This document shows positions 48,335 to 57,103 of a DNA stretch of 64,000 nt, in pieces. Numbering within the stretch: position 1 is the stretch's first letter; every line of letters starts with the position of its first letter. A model generated the notes under the pieces. It saw only the letters and a program-made list of their open reading frames with translations. It was not told the origin of the DNA and did not search any database. This stretch comes from CATQHS01 sp965203375 (GTDB taxonomy: Bacteria; Actinomycetota; Acidimicrobiia; Acidimicrobiales; Aldehydirespiratoraceae). The stretch covers positions 248,001 to 312,000 of the forward strand of contig OZ241886.1 in assembly GCA_965203375.1 (NCBI GenBank), read 5' to 3'. The position numbers and the translations under genes are program-made.

Positions 48335-49785
48335 CCCGCTCAGGCGCGACTAGGTCCGCGGGCCGCGGTGTGATCGGTCCGGCCGCAACTGAAGGCCCCC
48401 ACTGCCCGGGCTGCGGCCGGACCGAGTGCCCGGGCTGCCTGCCCGGGCTGGACCCGCCCCGATACTGCCCCCGGTGCGGGGCCTGGCTGGCCGTCGCCGT
48501 CACCCCCGGCCGGTGGGAGGCCCGCTGCCGCAGTCATGGCACACTTGGCCCCGTGCCCGACCGGCCCGCTGCCGCCCCGCCCGCCGATGGTGTCGGCCCG
48601 GTCGGCGGCGGGGTGCCCGAGATGGCGGCGGAGGCGTCGGCCCGCAGCCGGGTGGAGAGCATCCCCAAGTTCAACACCGACCGAAGCCACTACGGCCCGG
48701 CGCTGAGGGACTGGATGGCCCGCCGCTTCCCGGATCGCTCCGATGTGACCGTGACCAGCATCGACATCCCCGTGGCCACCGGGTTCTCCAACGAGACCGT
48801 CATCTTCGAAGCGGCCTGGACTGAGGGCGGCCAGCCCCGGATCGAGCGCTACGTCGGTCGGGTCGAGCCCCCCGACGGGGGCGTCTTCCCGGTCCAGACC
48901 CCGCAGTGCGCGGTGTCGGTGGAGATGCAGTACCGGACCATGGAGGCGGTGGCCGCCGCGGGCGCGGCCCCGATGCCGCCGCTGGTGGGCTACGAGGCCG
49001 ACCCCGCCGTCTTGGGCCAGCCCTTCTATGTGATGGGCTTCGTCGAGGGCCGGGTGCCCTCCGACAACCCCCGCTACAGCGAGAGCGGCTTCGTGGTGGA
49101 CGAGGCCACGCCCGCCCAGCGGCGGACGATGGTGCAGTCGGGCCTGGAGGCCATGGCCCGAGTCCACTCCATCGACTGGCGCTCGGCCGGCCTGGAGTGG
49201 CTCGACGCCAGCGGCTGCGGCGCCCCCGACCAAGCCGTTCAGATCGACCTGTACCGCCGGGGGGCGGCCGAGGCGCTGGGCGGGCGCGACCATCCGGTGC
49301 TGGACGCGGCCCTGGACTGGCTGGCCGCCAACGACCCCGGCGACGACCGGGTGGGGCTCTCCTGGGGCGATGCCCGCATCGGCAACATCATCTGGCGGGA
49401 CTATCGCCCGGCCGCGGTGTGCGACTGGGAGGCCGCCGCGCTCTGCCCCACCGAGGCCGATCTGGGCTGGTGGCTGATGTTCGACCGGATGGTCTTTGAC
49501 AGCCCCGGCCTGCCCCGCCCCGCTGGCTACCCCGACCGGGCCGAGATGATCGCGCACTACGAGGCGGCGTCGGGCCGGACCTGCCGCCACCCGGACTACT
49601 GGGAGACCTTCGCGGTCATGCGGTTCTGCGCCATCTTCATCCGCATCGGGGACCGCATGGCCCAATCCGGGCTGCTGGGGGAGGGGGTCAACCCGGCGGT
49701 GGGCAACCTGGCCACCGCCGCGCTGGCCGAAAGGCTCGGGATCGACAACCCCACCCCCGACCTGCTGGTCCCCCGGCCCCGCTGA
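48331..49785 (+). CDS. BsaP-like biotin synthase auxiliary domain fused to a phosphotransferase
   Basis: One frame of 484 codons. Residues about 24-75 (HCPGCGRTECPGCLPGLDPPRYCPRCGAWLAVAV...CRSHG) match BsaP, a small cysteine-rich actinobacterial protein encoded after bioB and reported to support BioB in mycobacteria. From about residue 97 it is an APH/ACAD10-like phosphotransferase: ATGFSNETVIFEA, SWGDARIGNIIW (catalytic loop) and AVCDWEAA. BsaP normally ends after the last Cys/His. Either a true fusion or BsaP read-through with a separate start at ATG 48622. GTG 48370 is an alternative start. Confidence 0.75.
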   Translation: MTRSGATRSAGRGVIGPAATEGPHCPGCGRTECPGCLPGLDPPRYCPRCGAWLAVAVTPGRWEARCRSHGTLGPVPDRPAAAPPADGVGPVGGGVPEMAAEASARSRVESIPKFNTDRSHYGPALRDWMARRFPDRSDVTVTSIDIPVATGFSNETVIFEAAWTEGGQPRIERYVGRVEPPDGGVFPVQTPQCAVSVEMQYRTMEAVAAAGAAPMPPLVGYEADPAVLGQPFYVMGFVEGRVPSDNPRYSESGFVVDEATPAQRRTMVQSGLEAMARVHSIDWRSAGLEWLDASGCGAPDQAVQIDLYRRGAAEALGGRDHPVLDAALDWLAANDPGDDRVGLSWGDARIGNIIWRDYRPAAVCDWEAAALCPTEADLGWWLMFDRMVFDSPGLPRPAGYPDRAEMIAHYEAASGRTCRHPDYWETFAVMRFCAIFIRIGDRMAQSGLLGEGVNPAVGNLATAALAERLGIDNPTPDLLVPRPR

Positions 49786-49864
49786 CCCGCCGTTCAGCTT
49801 GCTCCGCTGACTTTCACGCCCGGCCTGGGTGCCTGCTGGCTGGCTGGCCGCTCCAGAGGCTGGA

Positions 49865-50449
49865 TCAGGCGGCGAAACGGGTGGCGGCGGACCCCCAGTC
49901 GATCAGGCGCTCGATGAAGGCGTCGACATAGGCGGCCCGGTCGTTCTGATAGTCGAGGTAGTAGGCGTGCTCCCAGACGTCGATGGTCAGCAGCGGAGTC
50001 AGGCCGTGGGCCAGCGGCGTGTCGGCGTTGTCGGTGGCGTCGATCCGCAGGCCGTCGCCGTCGGCTGCCAGCCACACCCAGCCCGACCCGAACTTGGCTC
50101 GGGCGGCGGCGGCGAACTCCTCTTTGAAGGCGTCGGCCGACCCGAAGGCCCGGTCAACGGCCCCGGCCAGGGCCCCGCCGGGGTCGCCCCCGCCGTCGGG
50201 GCTCATCGAGTGCCAGTAGAAATCGTGGTTCCAGGCTTGGGCCGCGTTGTCGAACAGCGTCCCCGGCCCGGCCCCGGCCACGATCTCCTCCAGCGTCGAG
50301 CCCTCGTAGGCGGTGCCGCCCACCAGCCCGGCCAGCTTGGCCACGTAGCCGGCGTGGTGGCGGCCGTAGTGGAAGCTCAGGGTCCGGGCGCTGATGTGGG
50401 GGGCCAGGGCGCCCTCAGGGTAGGGGAGCGGCGGCAGCTCGATGGTCAT
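49865..50449 (-). CDS. sodB: superoxide dismutase, Fe/Mn family
   Basis: A 194-residue enzyme converting superoxide to H2O2 and O2. Metal ligands are in LSFHYGRHHAGYV, AAQAWNHDFYWHSM and DVWEHAYYLDYQN. The AAQxWNHxFYW form is typical of iron-type enzymes; metal use cannot be settled from sequence. No signal peptide. It overlaps the upstream LLM gene by ATGA. Confidence 0.95.
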   Translation of the reverse strand: MTIELPPLPYPEGALAPHISARTLSFHYGRHHAGYVAKLAGLVGGTAYEGSTLEEIVAGAGPGTLFDNAAQAWNHDFYWHSMSPDGGGDPGGALAGAVDRAFGSADAFKEEFAAAARAKFGSGWVWLAADGDGLRIDATDNADTPLAHGLTPLLTIDVWEHAYYLDYQNDRAAYVDAFIERLIDWGSAATRFAA

Positions 50450-51780
50450 GGCGTCCCCGCCTCGGCCGCCGCCGAGGGCTCCACCTCGTCGAGCATGTCG
50501 TCGGGCACGTACAGCGGGGTGGCCGACTGGCTCCAGGTCTTGATCACCTTGCGGGCCTGCTCGAGCTGGTCGGCGGGCAGGCTCTGGGCGATGGAGCGGC
50601 CCAGGGCCTCGACCACGGGGATCTCGTCGTCGGCCAGCGCCGGCATCGGCTGTTTGCGGGCCAGAGCCGCCTCGACGCTCGGCGCCAGCCGCTCCGCCTT
50701 GACTCTCTCTCGCTCTGGTTCGGCCTCGGCGAATTCGCCCATGACCTCGGCGGCGAACAGCTCGAGGGACTCGCAGATGTGGTCGTGGCGGTTCTTGCCG
50801 CCCTGCTGGATGAAGATCACCTGATCGACGCCCGCGTCGGCGTAGCCGCGCAAATGGCGGCGGACCTGGTCGGGGGCGCCGATGCCGCTGCGCTCGCCCC
50901 GGTCGGGCATGGAGTCCCGCTCGGCCTGGTAGGCGGCCCAGACGTCGGTCCGGCCGGGCCGGTGCCGGCCGAAGACGTAGTGGTGGCCGAGTCCGTAGCC
51001 GAAGAACCGGAAGCCGTCCAGCCCCCGGCGCTTGGCCTCGGACTCGTCGGGATGCACCGACAGCCCGGTGACCATGGCGATGTTGGCGTTGACGGCGTGG
51101 CCGATCGGCACGCACTCGGCGGCCAGGATCCGGTAGTAGTCGTCCACCCACGCCTGCGCCTCGTCGGGGTCGATGAAGGAGAAGGTGAGCGCCCCCATGC
51201 CGCAGCGGGCGGCCAGCTTGATCGTCTCCCGGTTCGAGCATGCCACCCACAGCGGCGGATGGGGCTTCTGCACCGGCTTGGGCACCACGTTGCGGCACGG
51301 CATCGAGAAGTAGTCGCCCTCGTACCCCGGATAGGGGTCCATCACCATCATGTTGCAGCACTGCTCCACCGCCTCGGCCCAGGCCGGCCGCTTGTCGGCG
51401 CCGCCCACCCCGAAGCCGTCCAGCTCCAGCCGCGACGACGACTCCCCGGTGCCGAAGTCCACCCGCCCGTTCGACACCAGGTCCAGGGTGGCGATCCGCT
51501 CCGCCACCCGGGCCGGGTGGTTGTAGCCCGGGGGCATCAGCACGATGCCGTGGCCGAGCCGTATCCGCCGGGTGCGCTGGCTGCACGCGGCCAGGAACAC
51601 CTCCGGGGCCGAGGAGTGCGAGTACTCCTCCAGGAAGTGGTGCTCGACCTCCCAGGCGTAGTCGAACCCCAGCCGGTCGGCCAGCTCCACCTGCTCCAGG
51701 GCCTCGTCCAGCAGTCGGCGCTCGTCGCCGTCGGCCCAGGGCCGGGGGAGTTGGTGCTCGTAGAAGATGCCGAACTTCAC
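50446..51780 (-). CDS. LLM-class flavin-dependent oxidoreductase
   Basis: A 444-residue luciferase-like monooxygenase fold protein: MKFGIFYEHQLPRPW, YAWEVEHHFLEEYSHSSAPEVFLAACSQRTRRIRLGHGIVLMPPGYNHPARVAERIATLDLVSNGR are standard. FMN- or F420-dependent oxidation of an unknown substrate. The C-terminal 90 residues go beyond the barrel. The start is GTG 51780, overlapping a micro-ORF. SOD follows by overlap, which fits handling of reactive oxygen made by the enzyme. Confidence 0.9.
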   Translation of the reverse strand: MKFGIFYEHQLPRPWADGDERRLLDEALEQVELADRLGFDYAWEVEHHFLEEYSHSSAPEVFLAACSQRTRRIRLGHGIVLMPPGYNHPARVAERIATLDLVSNGRVDFGTGESSSRLELDGFGVGGADKRPAWAEAVEQCCNMMVMDPYPGYEGDYFSMPCRNVVPKPVQKPHPPLWVACSNRETIKLAARCGMGALTFSFIDPDEAQAWVDDYYRILAAECVPIGHAVNANIAMVTGLSVHPDESEAKRRGLDGFRFFGYGLGHHYVFGRHRPGRTDVWAAYQAERDSMPDRGERSGIGAPDQVRRHLRGYADAGVDQVIFIQQGGKNRHDHICESLELFAAEVMGEFAEAEPERERVKAERLAPSVEAALARKQPMPALADDEIPVVEALGRSIAQSLPADQLEQARKVIKTWSQSATPLYVPDDMLDEVEPSAAAEAGTP

Positions 51781-51851
51781 GGGACCAACCGTCCCGGTCG
51801 GGTGGAGCGCAACGGGGCGATGCGACGGCCTGGGTAGATGCCGAGCCTCAC
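51777..51851 (-). other. coupling micro-ORF between the MFS and LLM genes
   Basis: GTG 51851 overlaps the MFS stop (GTGA) and opens 24 codons beginning MRLGIYPG; the stop overlaps the LLM start GTG 51780. The LLM protein begins MKFGIFYE, and cgtgaggctcggcatct versus cgtgaagttcggcatct shows the micro-ORF start is a copy of the LLM start, 71 bp upstream. Confidence 0.45.
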
Positions 51852-53413
51852 GACATCAACTGCCCCGGCCGGACGGCGGCCTCTCGGGCGGCCTGCGACA
51901 GGGTCTGGCGCGGATAGGCCAAGGCGAACACGGCCAGCAATCCTAGGTAGCAGATCACGCCGAGCGTCCACACCCGCTGGTAGCCGGCCAGCGCGGCTGC
52001 GGGCCCGTCGGGCCGGCCGAGCAGGGCGAACCCCACCGCGATGGCCACCGCCGACGACGTCTGGAAGATGGTGGTGCGCCCGGCGCCGCCGGTGGCGTAC
52101 ATGCCGCCCGGCACGTCCCGGAGCGCTGCGCCGGTGAGGGGGGCGAAGCAGAGCCCGGCCGACACCCCTATCAGCAGGCCGCCGATCAGGAGATGGCCGA
52201 GCGCGGGCTCGGCCCCGAGGGCGAACCGGTACCAGACCGTGCCCGCCGCGCCCGCCGCGGCCCCGGCCATCACGATGGGGGCGTTGCCGATCCGGTCGGC
52301 CAGCTTGCCGGCCTGGGGGGAGATGGCGAAGCTCAGGAACGGCCCGGGCGCGATGGCCAGCCCGGTCTGCACCACCGACCACCCCCACCTCTCCTGCACG
52401 AAGCTGGGCAGCAGCACCATCATCGAGAAGAAGGCCATGCAGAACAGGAAGGCGCCGGCGTTGCCCACCGTCCAGGACCGGAGCCGGAACAGGCGCAGCG
52501 GGAACAGCGGCTCGGGATGGCGGAGGCTGCGGACGGCGAAAGCCGCGATCAGCGCCGCCCCGGCGCCGAACGCGGTCAGGGTGGCCGCCGATCCCCAGCC
52601 CCAGTCGCCGCCTTGGAGCATTCCCAACAGGACGGCCCCGATCCCCAGCGAGGCCAGCGGCACGCTGACCGCCTCCACCCGCCGGGCCACCATGTCACCG
52701 GTGCTCTCCACCAGGATGCGGCGGCCGACGACCATGGCCGCCGCCGCCACCGGGATGTTGACCAGGAACACCGACCGCCACCCGAACCCGGCGATGAGCA
52801 GGCCCCCCAGGCTGGGCCCCAGAGCGGCGGCCAGGCCGCCCATGGCCCCCCACACCCCGATGGCGAACTGGTGCCGGGAGCGGGGGAAGGCGGCGAGGGT
52901 CAGGGCCAGCCCGGCCGGGAACAGCAAGGCCCCGCCGACGGACTGCACGACCCGGGCTGCGATCAGCATCCCCATGCCGGCCGCCGCCCCCGACCCGACC
53001 GAGCCCGCGATGAAGGCGGCAAGCCCCACGAGGAACGCCCGCCGACGGCCGTGGCGGTCGGCCAGCCAGCCCGCCACCAGCAGCAGGGCGCCCACCCCCA
53101 GGCTGTAGGCGCTGGCCACCCACGACAGCGTCGATTCCGAGGTCCCGGGGAAGGCGTGCTGGATCTCGGGCAGGGCCAGCGCGATGACCGTGATCTCCAT
53201 GGCCACCATGAACACCGACACCGAGACGGTGATCAGGGTGAGCCAAGCCAAGCGGGTCGGCGGTTCGCCTGGGTCGTCTTCGGCGGGAGTCGGCGGTTCG
53301 CCCGGCCCGGGTGCGGCGGGGCCCGGTGGTTCGTCCGGGTCGTCTTGGGCGGGGCCCGGCGTTTCGTCGGGGTCAGATTGGGCGGATGGCCGGGGCCGCT
53401 GACCCTCGGTCAC
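51848..53413 (-). CDS. MFS multidrug-type transporter (DHA2/EmrB-QacA)
   Basis: A 521-residue transporter. After a 55-residue Pro/Asp/Gly-rich leader with DPxEPPGP-type repeats there are about 14 hydrophobic segments; motif A is GWLADRHGRRRAF and motif C-like FPAGLALTLAAF...GVWGAMGGLAAALGPSLGG. Proton-driven export of a small molecule. The start is GTG 53413. It follows malate synthase with a 6-codon micro-ORF. Confidence 0.88.
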   Translation of the reverse strand: MTEGQRPRPSAQSDPDETPGPAQDDPDEPPGPAAPGPGEPPTPAEDDPGEPPTRLAWLTLITVSVSVFMVAMEITVIALALPEIQHAFPGTSESTLSWVASAYSLGVGALLLVAGWLADRHGRRRAFLVGLAAFIAGSVGSGAAAGMGMLIAARVVQSVGGALLFPAGLALTLAAFPRSRHQFAIGVWGAMGGLAAALGPSLGGLLIAGFGWRSVFLVNIPVAAAAMVVGRRILVESTGDMVARRVEAVSVPLASLGIGAVLLGMLQGGDWGWGSAATLTAFGAGAALIAAFAVRSLRHPEPLFPLRLFRLRSWTVGNAGAFLFCMAFFSMMVLLPSFVQERWGWSVVQTGLAIAPGPFLSFAISPQAGKLADRIGNAPIVMAGAAAGAAGTVWYRFALGAEPALGHLLIGGLLIGVSAGLCFAPLTGAALRDVPGGMYATGGAGRTTIFQTSSAVAIAVGFALLGRPDGPAAALAGYQRVWTLGVICYLGLLAVFALAYPRQTLSQAAREAAVRPGQLMS

Positions 53414-53430
53414 GCGCCGGGCTCGGTCAC
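53410..53430 (-). other. coupling micro-ORF between malate synthase and the MFS gene
   Basis: GTG 53430 overlaps the malate synthase stop and opens six codons (MTEPGA); the stop overlaps the MFS GTG 53413. Both copies read gtgaccgag, 17 bp apart; the MFS protein begins MTEG. Confidence 0.38.
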
Positions 53431-55607
53431 CGGCGTCGGGCTTTCTGATCCCGGCGGTGCTTGCGCAGGATGCGCTCGGTGTAGCCGCCGGGCTCGGTTC
53501 GGGCCGCGAAGACCAACTCGGTCGCGGCCTGGTAGGGGATGCTCTCGTCGAAGTCGGGGGCCATCGGCTCGTAGGCAGCGTCGCCGCTGTTCTGCTGGTC
53601 CACCAGGTTGGCCATCCGCCGCATCGTCTCGTGGACCTGCTCGGCGGTGATCAGCCCGTGGTGCAGCCAGTTGGCCACGTGCTGGCTGGAGATCCTCAGG
53701 GTGGCCAGGTCCTCCATGAGCCCGATGTCGTCGATGTCGGGCACGGTGGAGCAGCCGACCCCCTGGCCCACCCAGCGCACCACGTAGCCGAGCAGGCCCT
53801 GGAGGTTGTTGTCGAGTTCCCGCTGGATCTCGGACGGGCTCAGCTCCCGGTCCGGCGGCAGGGTCGGGATGGCGAGCATGTCGGTGGCCCGGGCCGACGG
53901 CCGCTCGGCCAGGCGGCGCTGGCGGTCGGCCACGTCCACCGCGAAGTAGTGGGCGGCGTGCAGGGTGGCCGCGGTGGGCGACGGCACCCAGGCGGTGGAG
54001 GCCCCGGCCAGCGGGTGGGCGATCTTGGCCTTGACCATGGCCGCCATCTCGTTGGGCATGGTCCACATCCCCTTGCCGATCTGGGCCCGGCCGGCCAGGC
54101 CGCAGGCCAGCCCGACGTCGACGTTGGAGTCCTCGTAGACCCCGAGCCAGGCCGCCTTGCGCATCTCCGGCTTGGGCACCATCGGGCCGGCCTCCATGTC
54201 GGTGTGGATCTCGTCGCCGGTGCGGTCTAAGAAGCCGGTGTTGATGAACACCGTCCGCCGCCGGGCCCGGTCGATGCACGCCTTCAGCCCCAGCGAGGTG
54301 CGGCGCTCCTCGTCCATGATCCCCATCTTGAGGGTGTGGCGCCCCAGCCCCAGGGCGTCCTCGGTCCGGTCGAACAGCTCGCAGGCCAGGGCCACCTCGT
54401 CGGGGCCGTGCATCTTGGGCTTGACGACGTAGATCGACCCGGCCCGGGAGTTGCGGGCGGCTTGGCCTTTGATGCGGCACCGGCCGTCGAGATCGGCCTT
54501 GGCCGCCAGGGCGGTGACCATGGCGTCGAGCATGGTCTCGGGCACCGGCTCGCCGTCGATGGTCACCGCGTCGGTCATCAGGTGGGGGCCCACGTGGCGG
54601 ACCAGCATGAGGCTGCGGCCGGGCCAGACCGTCGGCCGGCCGCCCGGGTCGAGGTAGTCGAGGTCGGCGGCCAGCGACCGCTCCACTCGCCGCCCGTCCC
54701 GCTCGAAGGCGGTCTCGAGGGTGCCGAGCATCAGGCCCAGCCAGTTGCGGTAGACGGCGACCTTGTCGTCGGCGTCCACCGCCGACACCGAGTCCTCGCA
54801 GTCCATGATGGCGGTGACGGCCGATTCGAGCCGGATGTCGCAGATCCCGGCGTGGTCTCGGCGGCCCACCGGGTGGTCGGGGTCGAGCACCAGCTCGCAG
54901 CCCAGCCCGTTGCGCCGGAGCATGATGGTGGCCGGCCGGTCCGGGTCGCCGGTGTAGCCCGCGAACCGCTCGGGCCGCAGCAGGGCGGCGGTGCCCCCGT
55001 CGCCGGTGCGGATCTTCAGCGCGCCCCGCTCCACCCGGTACGCCGTGGCCCAGGCGTGGCTGGCCGCATCGAGGGCGAAGTGGCGGTCCAGGAAGGCCCG
55101 GCCCGCCTCGATGACCCGGTCCCCCCGGATCGGGTTGTAGCCCGGTCCCGGTGCGGCGCCGTGGCCGTCGCCTACGGCGTCGCTGCCGTAGAGGGCGTCG
55201 TAGAGGCTGTTCCAGCGGGCGTTGGCCGCATTGAGGGCGTAGCGGGCGTTGTCGAGGGGCACCACGAGCTGGGGGCCGGCCACCTCGGCCATCTCGGGGT
55301 CGACGCCTTGGGTGTCGATCACCGCCTCGGTTGGCTGTTCTTCGAGGTAGTCGATGTCGCGCAAGAAGGCGGCGTAGGCCTGCGGGTCGTGGCCCCCGCC
55401 GGACCGGGCGGCCCGGTGCCAGTCGTCGATCTGTTCTTGGAGCCGATCGCGGCGGGCCAGCAGCTCGGCGTTGCGGGGCCCGAGGTCGGCGACGATGGCC
55501 TCGAAAGCCCGCCAGAACCCCTCGGCGCTGATCCCAGCGCCCTCGACGGCCTCGTCGGCCACGAAGTCGTACAGGGTCTGGGCGATGTCGAGTCGGCCGA
55601 TGCGCAT
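53427..55607 (-). CDS. glcB: malate synthase G
   Basis: A 726-residue single-chain malate synthase condensing glyoxylate with acetyl-CoA. It shows AITAIMDCEDSVSAVDADDKVAVYRNW, SLMLVRHVGPHLMTDAV, MGIMDEERRTSLGLKACI and the LCGLAGRAQIGKGMW-like segment, in G-form order and length. No isocitrate lyase is in the window. Upstream, TAGCAT lies 6 bp before the ATG, which would give a leaderless mRNA. Confidence 0.95.
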   Translation of the reverse strand: MRIGRLDIAQTLYDFVADEAVEGAGISAEGFWRAFEAIVADLGPRNAELLARRDRLQEQIDDWHRAARSGGGHDPQAYAAFLRDIDYLEEQPTEAVIDTQGVDPEMAEVAGPQLVVPLDNARYALNAANARWNSLYDALYGSDAVGDGHGAAPGPGYNPIRGDRVIEAGRAFLDRHFALDAASHAWATAYRVERGALKIRTGDGGTAALLRPERFAGYTGDPDRPATIMLRRNGLGCELVLDPDHPVGRRDHAGICDIRLESAVTAIMDCEDSVSAVDADDKVAVYRNWLGLMLGTLETAFERDGRRVERSLAADLDYLDPGGRPTVWPGRSLMLVRHVGPHLMTDAVTIDGEPVPETMLDAMVTALAAKADLDGRCRIKGQAARNSRAGSIYVVKPKMHGPDEVALACELFDRTEDALGLGRHTLKMGIMDEERRTSLGLKACIDRARRRTVFINTGFLDRTGDEIHTDMEAGPMVPKPEMRKAAWLGVYEDSNVDVGLACGLAGRAQIGKGMWTMPNEMAAMVKAKIAHPLAGASTAWVPSPTAATLHAAHYFAVDVADRQRRLAERPSARATDMLAIPTLPPDRELSPSEIQRELDNNLQGLLGYVVRWVGQGVGCSTVPDIDDIGLMEDLATLRISSQHVANWLHHGLITAEQVHETMRRMANLVDQQNSGDAAYEPMAPDFDESIPYQAATELVFAARTEPGGYTERILRKHRRDQKARRR

Positions 55608-55623
55608 CAGCCTATGCTAACTA

Positions 55624-55638
55624 GGCGGGTGCCCCGCC
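55624..55638. terminator. GC hairpin upstream of malate synthase
   Basis: ggcggg/cccgcc with a 3-nt loop lies between the AAA gene stop and the malate synthase promoter, in the 101-bp gap. On the minus strand it would end transcripts of the AAA gene. Confidence 0.45.
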
Positions 55639-55708
55639 CGTTCTGCCCAGCCGCCCGCCGGCCCTGCCCCCGGCCCCGGCGACAAACACCAGCGCCGCTG
55701 TCCGGCTG

Positions 55709-57001
55709 TCATTTGGATCGGCAGCGCCCGGCGTGGTCTTGGGGCAAAATGCAGCAGCCGTCGACTCGTTGCATGGGCTTGTCGCATCTGAGGCTTTTCC
55801 GGGCGCGTCCTGGGGCCGGTTCGGTCGCGTCGCGGTCTTGGTCGTTGTCGGCGGATTGGATGCTGGCGTCGTCGTCTATGAGATGCTTCATGCTGGATGC
55901 CGGAAGCAGCCCGGTGGCGACCACGCGAGATCGATGGTCTTTGCCGATATATCCGCCATAAGTCAGAATTCGCCGCGCCTCGGTGTATTCGCGTCGATCC
56001 AGCCCCGACTGTTCGATAAGCTCCGTTGAGGTTCCTTTGCCGCCTGAGTAGAACAGGGCAACTAATAAGCACCGGGCCGCTTGCGGCAAATCATACCAAG
56101 CGGGTTCATACACCTTGTCCATCATCTCGGGTTCGGCCAGCATTACAGACTGCCGCACATCGGATTCAGTGGTAGGGTTGTCAGGCGACCCGGAGATATC
56201 CCATATGTTATAACCGATTACCTGCATGTGATAAGGGGTGATGTGACCCAAGTCACCGACAGGGCCCATGGCTTCAGTATCGATGGAACCCCCAGTGCCG
56301 TTGATCGTGTCGCGAATACCTCTAATGGCCAGCGCGGGTGAGATCATGCCAATGTCCTTGCGATGGCAGCGCTGGAAGAAAGTCATCTTCTTGTCCGAAA
56401 GAAGCCCGTAACGGATGTCTCCCAATCCAGCGCCCAAGAATGCTAGAGGCAAGGATTCGCGCTTCGAAAGGTGCTGTATGTCGTCACCGAGCCGTCGCAT
56501 CTCTTGTCTATCGCCAGCATGGATTTCATCGACGCACAGCAACACCTTTGTGTCGTGTTCGCTGGCTTGGCTGGCCAGAAGTGCGAGTCGGTGCCGGTTG
56601 TCCAACCGACCCGGAGCTGGAGTAGGTGCCCATTGTGCGTTGATCCCGTAGAACCCCAAACCGACCAACTCGCGCTGACCCGGGCGCGAGAGCCCCGTGC
56701 GGCCTGGCTCCTCGATCCAGTTCAATACCTGGGTGATCCTCTCGTGGATGCCGGGCGTTCCGGCGTCCACTGAAATCACGATCCAGCCTTCAGAACGCGT
56801 TGCTTCGACCGCCTCGTTGAGAACGGCCGTCTTCCCGGACCCGCGCGGCCCGATGAGCAATGTTGTGAAACCCGGAGCTCGGGGGCCGGTCGCGAAACTG
56901 CTGCCCAGTTCCTCCAGCAGCGAGTCACGGCCTACCAGCAGCGGCGGAGTTTGCCCGAAATCGGGTGTGAACGGGTTAGTGCTCGGGTTCGCTAACCGCA
57001 T
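55709..57001 (-). CDS. solitary AAA/STAND-like ATPase with Cys-rich tail
   Basis: A 430-residue ATPase. VGRDSLLEELGSSF and Walker A GPRGSGKT (51-58), Walker B VLLCVDEIH (about 155), and a sensor-1-like AFLGAGLGDI are those of AAA_16/Orc-like proteins. A winged-helix-like region (TELIEQSGLDRREYTEARRILTYGGYIGK) follows, as in Cdc6/Orc1 and phage-resistance ATPases. The C-terminus has five cysteines (RCDKPMQ...CC...C). GC is lower than neighbours. Four 20-bp iterons lie just upstream. It may be a mobile-element initiator, regulator or defence ATPase. Confidence 0.7.
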   Translation of the reverse strand: MRLANPSTNPFTPDFGQTPPLLVGRDSLLEELGSSFATGPRAPGFTTLLIGPRGSGKTAVLNEAVEATRSEGWIVISVDAGTPGIHERITQVLNWIEEPGRTGLSRPGQRELVGLGFYGINAQWAPTPAPGRLDNRHRLALLASQASEHDTKVLLCVDEIHAGDRQEMRRLGDDIQHLSKRESLPLAFLGAGLGDIRYGLLSDKKMTFFQRCHRKDIGMISPALAIRGIRDTINGTGGSIDTEAMGPVGDLGHITPYHMQVIGYNIWDISGSPDNPTTESDVRQSVMLAEPEMMDKVYEPAWYDLPQAARCLLVALFYSGGKGTSTELIEQSGLDRREYTEARRILTYGGYIGKDHRSRVVATGLLPASSMKHLIDDDASIQSADNDQDRDATEPAPGRARKSLRCDKPMQRVDGCCILPQDHAGRCRSK

Positions 57002-57020
57002 TGTGCGCTGAGGATACCCT

Positions 57021-57100
57021 GTTTGTGAGCAATTCAGGCTGTTTGTGAGCTTTTACCTCCTTTTGTGAGAAAATCCGGCTACTTGTGAGAAATTGGGGCC
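57021..57100. promoter_or_regulatory. four 20-bp iterons upstream of the AAA ATPase gene
   Basis: gtttgtgagc occurs at 57021 and 57041, ttttgtgaga at 57061 and acttgtgaga at 57081, an exact 20-bp period. A shifted, weaker copy (ttgtgcgctg) lies at 57001. The intervening bases differ. All sites face the same side of the helix (two turns apart), so they look like operator or replication iterons. They also precede the divergent phosphatase gene. Confidence 0.75.
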
Positions 57101-57103
57101 AGG

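Noticed and set aside
57021..57100. CRISPR array
   Set aside because: The repeats are about 9 bp with 11-bp variable parts, far too short, and no cas genes are present.
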